Assembly: GCF_003952365.1 (NCBI RefSeq)
Contig: NZ_CP034443.1
Location: 2,597,001 to 2,661,000 of the forward strand
Direction of reading: 5' to 3'
Source of the DNA: Mesorhizobium sp. M9A.F.Ca.ET.002.03.1.2
GTDB taxonomy: Bacteria; Pseudomonadota; Alphaproteobacteria; Rhizobiales; Rhizobiaceae
Length of the DNA stretch: 64,000 bases
The notes beneath the pieces are model-generated. The model saw nothing but the letters and a program-made list of their open reading frames with translations. It was not told where the DNA came from and searched no databases. Position numbers and translations under genes: made by a program. Positions 9,454-18,267 of the stretch are shown in pieces. How positions within the stretch are numbered: the first letter of the stretch is position 1; each line of letters starts with the position of its first letter.

Positions 9454-9927
9454 GCAACATCAAAAAGGTATCCAATGTCTTCCTGAAGAGCCTTTTCCCA
9501 AGGAATTGAGACGCTGACAGGTGAGTATCTCCGCTAGATTGCTTTCTCGGCGCGGCTTCCCGGCAGGTGCGCCTGCGTTTGCGGCAGCGACCGCTGGCAG
9601 CCAGCCCGATGTCGCCCTCGCGCAGTAGGGCGGGAAGGCTGCGCGTTACCGCTCCGAGCAACTGGCACACCTGATCTATCAGCCTCTGGCTCGCTTGAGC
9701 GTGAGGTGGCGCAGCCGGGAGAAGGCTGCGAGGCCTGCAACCAAACGCTCGCCTTGAAGTTAAAGTCCCGTCGATCATCCGCACGCCACCTCGCACCCGG
9801 CCTCCTTACTGAGCGCATTCTTCCGGGCCGCTCGACCACACTGAAGCGATCGACCCAAACGGTCATCGACCAGAAGCGGCGATCTGGCTTCCTTCGATAG
9901 GTCCCAAGTGCGTCTCGACAGCTGGCG
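9454..9927. other. Intergenic stretch with one possible Tat-signal relic
   Basis: There is no intact gene. A 35-codon reading frame at 9521-9628 (GTG start) encodes SRRGFPAGAPAFAAATAG then ALAQ and a stop, which looks like a Tat signal peptide cut off at its cleavage site. LAHLIYQPLARL follows in a nearby frame and faintly resembles a family 5 binding protein. This may be a second, decayed binding-protein gene. Evidence is weak. Confidence 0.35.
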
Positions 9928-9998
9928 ACATTTCAAACTGCACCGCATTGTGTCATGCACATTTCAGCAGGCGGTGCAGTTTGGCGCGAAGCTCACCT
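9928..9998 (+). repeat. Repeated ~70-bp element, copy C
   Basis: Third copy of the element. Here the outer arms are a perfect 12-bp inverted repeat, AAACTGCACCGC (9935-9946) and GCGGTGCAGTTT (9971-9982), and an inner TGTG TCATG CACA palindrome sits between them. It lies about 100 bases before the M20 gene, in the same orientation as the other two copies. Confidence 0.72.
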
Positions 9999-10097
9999 CA
10001 AAAAGGGCTTCATTGTCGCAGTTCCTTTCCCACCGCAACCTGCGGAAAAGAACATTGAAGCGGGTCGGAGGAATGCGTCCGAAAAGGGCTATGCAAT

Positions 10098-11267
10098 ATG
10101 AGAAGTATTGAAAAGTTCGAAGTGTTGCAGCGCGAAGCAACCGAGTGGCGCCGCTACCTCCATGAAAATCCAGAGCTCGACTATCGGTTACACAACACAG
10201 CAAGGTTTGTGACCGAAAAACTGGCCTCGTTTGGCATCAATCACATCGAAACGGGGATTGCTGAGACCGGTATCGTCGCATTAATCCAAGGCGAAGGTGG
10301 AGACGGGCCGACCATCGGATTAAGGGCGGACATGGACGCCCTGCCAATCGTTGAGGCCTCAGACAAACCCTGGTCGTCGAAAATACCCGGCAGAATGCAT
10401 GCATGCGGCCACGACGGGCACACGGCCATGCTGCTAGGTGCCGCGAAGTATCTTGCGAGTACGCGCAAATTCAAGGGCTCTGTTGCCTTAATCTTTCAGC
10501 CGGCAGAAGAGATAGAATTGCCATCGGGCGGCCTAAAGATGGTCCAGGAAGGAATCATGGATCGTTTCAACATCTCCCAGGTCTTCGGCATGCACAACAA
10601 TCCGGGTATGGAGATCGGCACGTTCGGCATTTGCGATGGCCCGATTATGGGGTCGCAGGACGATTTCGATATTGTCGTAAAGGGCAAAGGCGGCCATGCG
10701 GCCTCGCCGCATCGGACTGTGGATCCCGTGGTCATTGCCGCACAGATCATCGTTGGATTGCAAAGCTTGGTCTCGCGCAAAACCGATCCTAGGGAGTCGC
10801 TCGTGATCTCCGTTACGAAGTTGAAGGCCGCAGAGGCCTATAACGTCATTCCCGATCACGTCGAAATCGCCGGAACTGTCAGGACGCTCGCATCCGACCT
10901 GCGAAACTTCGCCGAACGAGACATCTTGGCATCGGCCCAGGGGATTGCGCGCGGGTTCGGCGCGGACGTGGAGTTCAACTACCGTCGATCCGTTCCGGTT
11001 ACCTTCAACCATACCGAGGAAACCAATTTGTCGATCACGGCGGCACGCAACCTCGTGGGCCCCGCCTCAGTAGACGACAAGATTGGAATCAGTATGGGGG
11101 CGGAGGACTTCGCCTATATGCTTGAGGCCCGGCCTGGCGCCATGATTTTCCTTGGCAATGGGTCATCCCCGCCCCTGCACAATCCAGCGTACGATTTTAA
11201 CGACGAAGCCTTGTCCTATGGCATCCGCTACTGGGTCCGCTTAGTCGAGACAGTGTTGCCCGTTTGA
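10098..11267 (+). CDS. M20-family metallo-amidohydrolase (hippurate hydrolase / N-acyl-amino-acid deacylase like)
   Basis: 389 aa. Metal-ligand blocks are in the usual order: GLRADMDALPI (Asp), MHACGHDGHTAMLLGAAKYL (His, Asp, His), FQPAEE (Glu pair), FGMHNNPG (His) and SMGAEDFAYMLEARPGAM near the C-terminus. The central lid domain includes GKGGHAASPHRTVDPV. This is the M20D arrangement (HipO, IAA-amino-acid hydrolases, amino-acylases), which cleaves N-acyl or N-benzoyl amino acids using two metal ions in the cytoplasm. AAAAGGG about 9 bases upstream supports the start. It fits a pathway that releases free amino acids from conjugated or peptide substrates; the acyl group is unknown. Confidence 0.92.
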   Translation: MRSIEKFEVLQREATEWRRYLHENPELDYRLHNTARFVTEKLASFGINHIETGIAETGIVALIQGEGGDGPTIGLRADMDALPIVEASDKPWSSKIPGRMHACGHDGHTAMLLGAAKYLASTRKFKGSVALIFQPAEEIELPSGGLKMVQEGIMDRFNISQVFGMHNNPGMEIGTFGICDGPIMGSQDDFDIVVKGKGGHAASPHRTVDPVVIAAQIIVGLQSLVSRKTDPRESLVISVTKLKAAEAYNVIPDHVEIAGTVRTLASDLRNFAERDILASAQGIARGFGADVEFNYRRSVPVTFNHTEETNLSITAARNLVGPASVDDKIGISMGAEDFAYMLEARPGAMIFLGNGSSPPLHNPAYDFNDEALSYGIRYWVRLVETVLPV

Positions 11268-11781
11268 GTTGGAACTCGACAGAACTGGGTGGTCGACATC
11301 TCAACGGGTTGCGCGCAACGGAGGTACTAAGAAGAAAGCCATGGCCGCTCACGACTTTGCTCCCATGACGATCATCTCTCACGCACCGTTGTCGCAAATC
11401 GAATATCAACAGCGGATCAGACGAGTGCGGCATTTAACGAGGGAAACATGCTCTCTTCGAACGAATCCGTGATCATTGACAAGCCAGGCAAAAGAACGCG
11501 GATCGTCTCATGCAACCATCCTCGAATTCTGAGGTTTGCACCAAATGGGTCAGTTGCTGAAATGCGGATCATGCAAACCCGCGCGTTCTAAAATGTTGCA
11601 AGCTTAGACCACTTCGCACCGATTTAAAACCGGAATGGGCGCGCATTCGATCATCCAGCGACCGAGGAGTGCGTGGTTTGTTTCAGTTTTCGGGAGAAAT
11701 TGCAATAGACATTGCGCAAATTCGTGCGAATGTTAAAGTCCTTGAGCGATTATTGAGTCTTCGACATGGCGGCATTGCACG
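11268..11781. other. Intergenic region upstream of the Lrp-type regulator
   Basis: I see no gene. The last 150 bases are more AT-rich (AAATTGCAATAGACATTGCGCAAATTCG) and probably hold the promoter and autoregulatory site of the following regulator. No clear palindrome was identified. Confidence 0.4.
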
Positions 11782-12234
11782 GTGGACGACCTAGACCGAA
11801 GGATCCTTACTGCGCTGCAGAAGAACAACCGGCTCTCCTTTGCCGAACTCGCGGAGCTTGTCGGTTCTTCGGCCGCCTCGTGCATGCGTCGAGTGAACAA
11901 GTTGCGTGTGGATGGCGTAATCGTCGCGGATATCTCGCTCGTGGATCCGAAGGCTCTTGGCAAATCGCTTGCCGTTGTGGTGACCGTAGAGCTTGATCGT
12001 GAACGTCTGGACCTTGTCGACGATTTTAAGCGCGCGATGCGGGCGGCCAAGGAGGTTAGCCAGTGCTATATGGTCACGGGCGACGCCGATTTTGTCCTGA
12101 TCGTGGCTGTTGAGGACGTCGAGGCCTTTGACGTCTTCGTCAAAACGAAGCTCTATACCAATCCTAATGTCCGAAAATTTAAGAGCATGATCGCGCTTGA
12201 TCGTGTCAAGTTCGAGCCGCGGGTTTTGGTGTAA
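11782..12234 (+). CDS. Lrp/AsnC-family transcriptional regulator
   Basis: 150 aa with a GTG start at 11782. The N-terminal winged helix-turn-helix reads LDRRILTALQKNNRLSFAEL, then SSAASCMRRVNKLRVDGVI. The C-terminal RAM ligand-binding domain (about residues 65-145) includes YMVTGDADFVLIVAVEDVEAF. Members bind amino acids and form octamers that control amino-acid uptake and breakdown. It is transcribed towards the aminotransferase at 12434, 200 bases downstream, so that gene and the aldehyde dehydrogenase/fumarase pair are plausible targets. The effector cannot be deduced. Confidence 0.93.
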   Translation: MDDLDRRILTALQKNNRLSFAELAELVGSSAASCMRRVNKLRVDGVIVADISLVDPKALGKSLAVVVTVELDRERLDLVDDFKRAMRAAKEVSQCYMVTGDADFVLIVAVEDVEAFDVFVKTKLYTNPNVRKFKSMIALDRVKFEPRVLV

Positions 12235-12433
12235 CCTTGGGCGGATTGCGCTGAAGCCTTCACTCCGGGCTGCCTTTTGAAACCGCCATTGCGCATCCAC
12301 CATCAGATTGGGCTTTTTCGCGTGGAGAAACGTGCGATCTACGGACGCAGTGGATCCTGCGTCGGGACGGTGTGGTTGCCAGACTGCTCGACGCGGGCAA
12401 AGCAACCGTCCCGGGGGTAAGGAAGGAGAAAGA

Positions 12434-13393
12434 ATGACGCTCGCTATGACGCAGCTCTTAGGTGCTCTTCCAACTGTGGACGAGCATCACGTCGATCGAC
12501 GTCAGTATCCGCGCGGGGTTGCTTTCATGGATGGGCAATACCTGCCCATGTCCGAGGCCAAGGTCTCCGTGCTCGATTGGGGTTTCCTGCACTCGGATGC
12601 CACCTACGACACGGTGCACGTCTGGAAGGGCAGGTTCTTCCGGCTGGACTTGCATCTCGACCGCTTCTTTGGGGGCGTGGAACGGCTGCGAATGAAGCTT
12701 CCCTATGATCGCGAAAAGATAGCCTCGATCCTCAACAATTGTGTCGCTCTGTCGGGGCACCAGTCGGCGTATGTGGAGATGATCTGCACGCGCGGCACAT
12801 CGCCGACATTCAGTCGCGATCCCCGCCAAGCGGAGAACCGCTTCATGGCGTTTGCTGTGCCTTTTGGCTCGGTCGCCAACAAGGAACAGCTGGAAAGAGG
12901 CTTGCACGTCGCGATCAGCGAGACCGTCCGCATTCCGCCTAAGTCGGTCGATCCAGCGATCAAGAACTATCATTGGCTCGATCTCGTGAAGGGGCTTTTT
13001 GACGCCTATGACATGGGGGCTGAGACAGCGCTGATCGTCGATACGAACGGGCACATTGCGGAGGGCCCCGGCTTCAATGTGTTCGTTGTTAAGGACGGCT
13101 CCCTGAGGACGCCTGCTTTTGGCGTGTTGCCGGGGATCACGCGCCGAACCGTGTTCGATCTTTGCGCCGAGATCGGCCTCTCTGCCACGGCTGCCGATAT
13201 CAGTCGCGCCGAGATCAAAGACGCTGACGAGGTGTTCATCACCTCGACTGCCGGCGGCATTATGCCCGTGACCCGCATCGGCGACGCCTCGGTCTCTAAT
13301 GGACACGTCGGACCCGTCACCAGACGGCTCATGGACCTCTACTGGCAAAAGCACGATGATCCGCAATGGACGACTGCTGTCACCTACCCGTGA
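12434..13393 (+). CDS. Class IV PLP aminotransferase, (R)-amine transaminase / D-amino-acid transaminase like
   Basis: 319 aa. The start at ATG 12434 is set by AAGGAAGGAGAAAG just upstream. Catalytic Lys177 lies in IKNYHWLDLVKG; PLP-contacting EGPGFN starts at Glu210; GVLPGITRRTVFDL and STAGGIMPVTRIG follow. Short blocks such as YDTVHVWKGRFFRLD, VEMICTRG, TVRIPPKSVDP and TTAGGIMP-like STAGGIMPV resemble fungal and Mesorhizobium (R)-selective amine transaminases, as I remember those sequences, more than IlvE. VEM..TRG replaces the carboxylate-binding arrangement of branched-chain enzymes. The reaction is amino transfer in the cytoplasm, with an amine or D-amino acid as probable donor. Substrate choice remains an inference. 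Confidence 0.88.
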   Translation: MTLAMTQLLGALPTVDEHHVDRRQYPRGVAFMDGQYLPMSEAKVSVLDWGFLHSDATYDTVHVWKGRFFRLDLHLDRFFGGVERLRMKLPYDREKIASILNNCVALSGHQSAYVEMICTRGTSPTFSRDPRQAENRFMAFAVPFGSVANKEQLERGLHVAISETVRIPPKSVDPAIKNYHWLDLVKGLFDAYDMGAETALIVDTNGHIAEGPGFNVFVVKDGSLRTPAFGVLPGITRRTVFDLCAEIGLSATAADISRAEIKDADEVFITSTAGGIMPVTRIGDASVSNGHVGPVTRRLMDLYWQKHDDPQWTTAVTYP

Positions 13394-13954
13394 TTGGAAA
13401 CGAGCCATGTGCGAGCAATTTGCTAAGCGGTTAGTCCAATTCAGTTGGCCCGGTGACCACAATCGAATTGGTAGGCAACCGCGAGAACAAAAAGCGTTTC
13501 GACCCGTCGCTCAAAGTGGGGTGGCCCACCTCGAGAGTTGGCCGAATTGTGGTCTGGTGGTTCGCGCAATGCCGACCAGCGATATCTTTGGACAGCGCTG
13601 TGCGCTGACGGCCGGAAGATCTTCCGGCTTCGCTGTGCTGGTCGCTACGGCTCCAAATTCGCATCGCCTAATTCTGCCGAGCGGGGCTGTATCGGAAGAT
13701 TTGCACCTAGACCAATTTAGTTCGCCCGGGCGAGTCAGATGACTTTTGACTTTGAGTTAGCTCGAAGAGCGGCGCGAGAAAAACCACGCCTTTGTCCGGA
13801 ATTTTCAGATCGAACGGGTATCTGGTTGCCGAATATGATCGAGCGGCTGTTTCTTGTTGTCGTCCGTCGAAGGATTGAGGGCGGCTTGGATCTAAAAGAT
13901 CGAGAATCAAAGGATTAGCCCGATAGATAAAAATTCACACAAGCGGAGCAGGCG
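13394..13954. other. Intergenic stretch without a recognisable gene
   Basis: 560 bases separate the aminotransferase and the aldehyde-dehydrogenase leader. Short open frames exist on both strands, but none has a recognisable domain or a convincing start. An inverted repeat GGAAGATCTTCC lies near 13615-13626. It may be remnant DNA. Confidence 0.35.
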
Positions 13955-14035
13955 ATGTCGGACGCCGCGAGCTATGACCCTTTCGAAGCCATCTGGCGAG
14001 CCGGCTGTGGCTGGCGAAACAGCCACGACGCAGGG
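13955..14035 (+). repeat. Degenerate duplicate of the aldehyde dehydrogenase 5' end
   Basis: ATGTCGGACGCCGCGAGCTA at 13955 and the sequence down to about 14020 repeat the first codons of the gene at 14261: MSDAASYDPF..WRAG against MSDAKSYELF..WRAG. The copy has its own ribosome site (GGAGCAGG) and, by chance, stays open for 102 codons into the real gene. Translation could therefore start here and produce an N-terminally extended protein, but the linker between the copies has no aldehyde-dehydrogenase character. Confidence 0.75.
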
Positions 14036-14260
14036 CTGATCGGCCATGGCGTCGGACACGGGCCTGTAGCATTCATTAATTGTGCGAAGGCCATTGGTGA
14101 TTCTGAACGGCCAGAACGATCTAGATTCCAGATGGACCTCGGCAATATTCCATATTTGACCCGCCGCGGCCGTAGCGATGAAACTGGCCCAAGCGAGTTC
14201 AGCAGTTTCGATATCGAAACCGCGCTCGTATGGCCAGAATTGATTCAAGTGGAGCCCTCG

Positions 14261-15694
14261 ATGTCCGACGCCAAGAGCTATGAGCTCTTCATTAACGGCA
14301 AATGGCGAGCCGGTGGTAGCCGAGCCTCTTTGCCGGTGATCAACCCGGCGACGGAGAAGGTATTTGCCTCAGTGGCCTCGGCTACGGTTTCGGACTTGGA
14401 TGAAGCTCTTGCTTCGGCAGAACGCGGCCGCAAGGCGTGGTCCTCACGATCCGCCAAAGAGCGTGGCGAGATCCTCGTCTCTGCCGCCAGCATTCTGGCA
14501 GAGAAAGCTGGCGTCGCAGCCAGGGACCTGTCGTCCGAACAGGGAAAGACGATTGCCGAGGCGGCAGGGGAATACGCGCGCGCGGTCGAAACGCTGGAAT
14601 GGAATGGCCGACATGCCGATGAGTTGTCGGTCCCGATTCCGTTGGGCTCGAACAGGATGATAGTCCCGGAGCCGCTCGGTGTCGTCGCTGCCTTTACGCC
14701 GTGGAACTATCCGGCCGTTCTTATCGCCCGCAAGCTCGCCCCCGCGCTGGCGGCAGGCTGCCCGGTGATCCTCAAAGGGGCCGAAGAGACGCCAAGCGTG
14801 GCTGTCCATATCGTGGAATCTTTGCGTCAAGCAGGGATACCGGAAGGCGTGGTCAACCTGGTCTTCGGTGTTCCTGTGCATATATCGCGGCATCTGCTCA
14901 GTTCGCCAATTGTGAAAGTCTTGACGTTCACGGGGTCAACTGCTGTTGGAAAACAGCTGGCCACGCTCGCCGCGAATAATTTGCAGCGCTGCATCCTCGA
15001 ACTCGGTGGACATTCCCCGGTTATTGTGTGCGAAGATGCGGACCTGGCAAAGGCGATACCGGCTATTTCGGAATACAAATTCGAGTGCGCGGGCCAGAGC
15101 TGTAATGCGCCCAGCAGGATTCTTGTCGCCCGATCCCGCTATGAGGAATTCCTGGTCCGGATGACGGAGGCGGTCCGAAAAATCAGGATCGGTCCACCGG
15201 ATGACCCTGCAACGCAAATGGGGCCAATGGCAAACGCGCGGCGAATCGAGGCCATGCAACGCCTGACCAAAGATGCGGTAGAGGGCGGCGCCCGCATCGA
15301 GACCGGTGGCACCCCCCTTGACCGACCGGGGTTTTACTGGCCGCCAACCATCCTGACGGGCGTACCGAAGCAAGCGAGAGTGCTTCATGAAGAGCCGTTC
15401 GGACCGATTCTCACCGTGGCGCCTTTCGATACGATCGAAGAGGCGATCGAGGAAGCCAACGCCACCGAGTACGGGCTGGCCGCCTACTTGTTCACTGGCG
15501 TTGCCGATACGCAAGAGAAGCTTATCAATGGTCTTTCTGCGGGCGCTGTTAGTGTGAATTACCTGAAAGGGGTTTCCGCTGATGCCCCTTATGGAGGAGT
15601 CAAGCAAAGCGGCTATGGATATGAAGGCGGCGAGCAGGGGGTGCGAAGCTTCCAAATCCTTAAAATGGTGAATGGCCTCGGTTCATTTGGATAA
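14261..15694 (+). CDS. NAD(P)-dependent aldehyde dehydrogenase (succinate-semialdehyde dehydrogenase type)
   Basis: 477 aa from the internal ATG at 14261, where similarity to the family begins (YELFINGKWRAGG). Conserved blocks: FTPWNYPAVLIARKLAPALA, FTGSTAVGKQLA (cofactor binding), LELGGHSPVIV (general-base Glu), GQSCNAPSRILV (catalytic Cys) and HEEPFGPILTVAPFDTIEEA. The length and overall layout resemble GabD/betaine-aldehyde type enzymes, which oxidise an aldehyde to the acid. Placed between an aminotransferase and a fumarase, it could oxidise the semialdehyde or aldehyde left after transamination. The ribosome site at 14251 (GGAG) is modest, so the extended start at 13955 is an alternative. 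Confidence 0.92.
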   Translation: MSDAKSYELFINGKWRAGGSRASLPVINPATEKVFASVASATVSDLDEALASAERGRKAWSSRSAKERGEILVSAASILAEKAGVAARDLSSEQGKTIAEAAGEYARAVETLEWNGRHADELSVPIPLGSNRMIVPEPLGVVAAFTPWNYPAVLIARKLAPALAAGCPVILKGAEETPSVAVHIVESLRQAGIPEGVVNLVFGVPVHISRHLLSSPIVKVLTFTGSTAVGKQLATLAANNLQRCILELGGHSPVIVCEDADLAKAIPAISEYKFECAGQSCNAPSRILVARSRYEEFLVRMTEAVRKIRIGPPDDPATQMGPMANARRIEAMQRLTKDAVEGGARIETGGTPLDRPGFYWPPTILTGVPKQARVLHEEPFGPILTVAPFDTIEEAIEEANATEYGLAAYLFTGVADTQEKLINGLSAGAVSVNYLKGVSADAPYGGVKQSGYGYEGGEQGVRSFQILKMVNGLGSFG

Positions 15695-15700
15695 AATCCG

Positions 15701-17245
15701 GTGGGAAATAGAACACGGACCATCGCGGGCAAGGACATCACAAGAAGCGTCGCCGACGCCCTTCAGTACATCTCATACTACCACCCTCCAGATTATATCC
15801 GGTCTCTTTCTCACGCATACACGCGAGAACGGAGCCCGTCGGCGAAGAACGCCATAGGTCAGATTCTGCTGAACTCCCGCATGGCGGCCTTTGGGCGGCG
15901 CCCGATCTGTCAGGACACCGGACTTGTGGTGGTCTTCGCAAAGGTCGGCATGGATGCCCGCATCAAGTCAACCGCCAGTTTCGCTGATCTTGTGAATGAG
16001 GGCGTACGCCAAGCCTATCTCGATCCGGACAATCCCCTTCGGGCATCGATCGTTGCGGATCCGCTCGCCACACGGATCAACACCCGTGACAACACACCGG
16101 CAGTTGTCCATGTCGACCTGGTGCAAGGTAACCAGATTGAGATCACCATCGCCGCGAAAGGCGGCGGGTCGGAGAACAAGGCACGTTTTACCACCCTCAA
16201 TCCCAGCGCCTCCGTTTCCGACTGGGTGGTCAATACCGTTTCGACCCTTGGCAGCGGGTGGTGTCCACCTGGACTGATCTCTGTCGGCATCGGTGGTAGC
16301 GCTGAAAAGGCGATGCTGCTGGCCAAGGAGGCCATGAATGAGCCCATCGATATGGCGGAACTGATCGCAATGGGGGCGTCAAGCGCAGAGGAGGGGCTGC
16401 GGATTGAGCTTTATGAGCGGATCAACGCGCTTGGTATCGGCGCCCAAGGCCTTGGTGGTCTAACGACAGTCGTTGACGTCAAGGTTGCGACCTATCCTAC
16501 TCATGCGGCGTCCAAGCCTGTGGCGCTCATCCCGCAATGCGCCGCCAACCGGCACCTGAAGTTTACTTTGGACGGCTCTGGACCCATCACCCTCCAGCCG
16601 CCCGATTTGCGCGAATGGCCCGACATCGGAGCCGACGAATTGAACCCAGCCGGCGTCCGGCGGGTCAATTTAGATACGCTGACGAAGGAAGAGACGGCAT
16701 CGTGGCGCTGCGGTGAAACGCTCCTGCTGTCTGGAAAGATACTGACGGGCCGTGACGCTGCCCACCAACGAATGATCGAGCTGCTCGTTGCCGGTAAACC
16801 GCTTCCGGTCAACCTGCGGGGAGGCGTGATTTACTACGTCGGCCCCGTCCGGGCAGTGAGGAATGAGGTTGTTGGACCCGCTGGTCCAACAACCTCCAGC
16901 CGCTTGGACGATTTTACGGACAAGGTGCTCGCCGAAACCGGCCTTTTCGCGATGGTGGGCAAAGCGGAGAGGGGACCGGCGGCCATCGCGTCGATTGTAA
17001 GACACAAAACGCCATACCTTGCTGCAGTGGGTGGCGCTGCGTACCTGATTTCAAAATCGATCAAGGCGGCGCGGATCGTTGCCTTTGAAGACCTGGGCAT
17101 GGAAGCCATCTATGAATTCGAGGTGCAGGACATGCCTGTCATCATGGCTGTCGATGTTGAGGGAAACTCCATTCACAATTCCGGGCCTCTTGAATGGCGG
17201 AAGCGTATGGCGGCAGACAGCATCGCACGCAACATCGGCGTTTGA
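15701..17245 (+). CDS. fumA: Class I (iron-sulfur) fumarate hydratase
   Basis: 514 aa, GTG start 6 bases after the dehydrogenase stop, so translation is probably coupled. The N-terminal domain has RRPICQDTGLVVVFAKVG (first cluster Cys), KGGGSENKARF and GIGGSAEKAMLLAKEA; the middle has IPQCAANRHLKF (second Cys); the C-terminal beta domain has GPVRAVRNEVVGPAGPTTSS and YEFEVQDMPVIMAVD. These are diagnostic of the oxygen-sensitive 4Fe-4S fumarases that interconvert fumarate and malate in the cytoplasm. Members of the family can also use mesaconate or tartrate. Its operon position suggests that carbon from the pathway enters the TCA cycle as fumarate, or that it hydrates a related unsaturated diacid. 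Confidence 0.9.
   Translation: MGNRTRTIAGKDITRSVADALQYISYYHPPDYIRSLSHAYTRERSPSAKNAIGQILLNSRMAAFGRRPICQDTGLVVVFAKVGMDARIKSTASFADLVNEGVRQAYLDPDNPLRASIVADPLATRINTRDNTPAVVHVDLVQGNQIEITIAAKGGGSENKARFTTLNPSASVSDWVVNTVSTLGSGWCPPGLISVGIGGSAEKAMLLAKEAMNEPIDMAELIAMGASSAEEGLRIELYERINALGIGAQGLGGLTTVVDVKVATYPTHAASKPVALIPQCAANRHLKFTLDGSGPITLQPPDLREWPDIGADELNPAGVRRVNLDTLTKEETASWRCGETLLLSGKILTGRDAAHQRMIELLVAGKPLPVNLRGGVIYYVGPVRAVRNEVVGPAGPTTSSRLDDFTDKVLAETGLFAMVGKAERGPAAIASIVRHKTPYLAAVGGAAYLISKSIKAARIVAFEDLGMEAIYEFEVQDMPVIMAVDVEGNSIHNSGPLEWRKRMAADSIARNIGV
16865..16896 (+). repeat. Perfect 14-bp inverted repeat inside the fumarase gene
   Basis: GAGGTTGTTGGACC (16865-16878) and GGTCCAACAACCTC (16883-16896) are exact reverse complements with a four-base loop, CGCT. 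The segment encodes the conserved EVVGPAGPTTS, so the palindrome may be a by-product of codon choice. In mRNA it would be a strong hairpin. Confidence 0.85.
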
Positions 17246-17746
17246 GTCTTTCCGTTGGGCGATTTCGGCCAGACTCCCGCGCCAAATTGTCGGGCAAGCC
17301 GTAAGACGAGCGGCATTTGCGGTGCCATGCGCCTCGGCGAGCCGGACGAGCAAGGCCTTCAATTCACTCCAATAGCTGAATGTGCCAGTGAATACTGCAC
17401 TGAATATGCCATACACGCGATCGAGGCTCGAATGCCGTCGCGGCGTCTATCAAGTACGGCAGCGGAGTTCAGTAAATGGGTTATCTATTTTATCAGGAGG
17501 TCTCCGCCGCGGCCGGCTATCCTCTCCAGCTGCATCATTGCCCCGTTAGGCGTCGGGGCGATAGCCAAACTACTTCTGCAGCTTTTCTCAGCGGATCGCT
17601 CTCCCTCAGCTGATTTTCGTACCCCATTCTGGCACATCTCGGGCCGAGAAACAGATGCCTTCCACTACTACATTCGGTCGTTTCAATTGATGATAGAATT
17701 GATCGGCACACAACGCGATGTCGATCGCTGCTTGAGAGCATAGGTT
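17246..17746. other. Intergenic stretch upstream of the second Lrp regulator
   Basis: 500 bases. One frame stays open across most of it (17255-17743) but shows no recognisable domain. I regard the stretch as non-coding or remnant DNA holding the promoter of the next gene. Confidence 0.35.
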
Positions 17747-18244
17747 ATGAAGTCGAAACCCGATCCCGTGCAACTCGACAGTTGGGACGTCCGGATTCTC
17801 TCCGAAATTCAGGCAGACGGTCGGATTTCAAAAAGTGAGCTTGCAAAACGAGTTCATCTTTCGGCATCGGCCTGTTCGGAGCGGCTCCGAGCACTCAAGG
17901 CCGCAGGGATTATTGAGGGATTCTATGCGCGACTGAGTCCTGCCCTCATTGGCGGCATGATCTTTGTGATGGTAGAGGTCGTGCTGGATCGTCATCGTCT
18001 TGAGGACCAACGACACTTCGAAACTGCAATCCAAGAGATTCCGGAAATCCTGGACTGCTGGGCAATTGGGGGGCGCGTCGATTATCTGATGCGGGTCGCA
18101 TCTCGTTCTATGGCCGCCTATCAGGATTTCATGGAGGGACTGCTGCAGGCAGGCTTAGGGATTGATCAATACTATAGCCTTGTCGTTACGAAACCAGTGA
18201 AGTCCAATTCACCGATACCCTTGTCCGCCCTGAGGCAACGGTAA
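17747..18244 (+). CDS. Lrp/AsnC-family transcriptional regulator (second)
   Basis: 165 aa. The helix-turn-helix is at about residues 8-65 (WDVRILSEIQADGRISKSEL, then LSASACSERLRALKAAGII), followed by a RAM domain with CWAIGGRVDYLMRVASRSM. It differs clearly from the regulator at 11782, so the two are not a recent duplication. It stands between the fumarase operon and a copy of the class III aminotransferase leader and may control either. Ribosome-site support (ATAGGTT) is weak. Confidence 0.9.
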   Translation: MKSKPDPVQLDSWDVRILSEIQADGRISKSELAKRVHLSASACSERLRALKAAGIIEGFYARLSPALIGGMIFVMVEVVLDRHRLEDQRHFETAIQEIPEILDCWAIGGRVDYLMRVASRSMAAYQDFMEGLLQAGLGIDQYYSLVVTKPVKSNSPIPLSALRQR

Positions 18245-18267
18245 AACCGAAAAGCTTAAGTTTCAAC

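Noticed and set aside
17255..17743. A 162-codon frame between the fumarase and the second Lrp gene
   Set aside because: No motif, poor ribosome site and unusual composition; not enough to support a gene.
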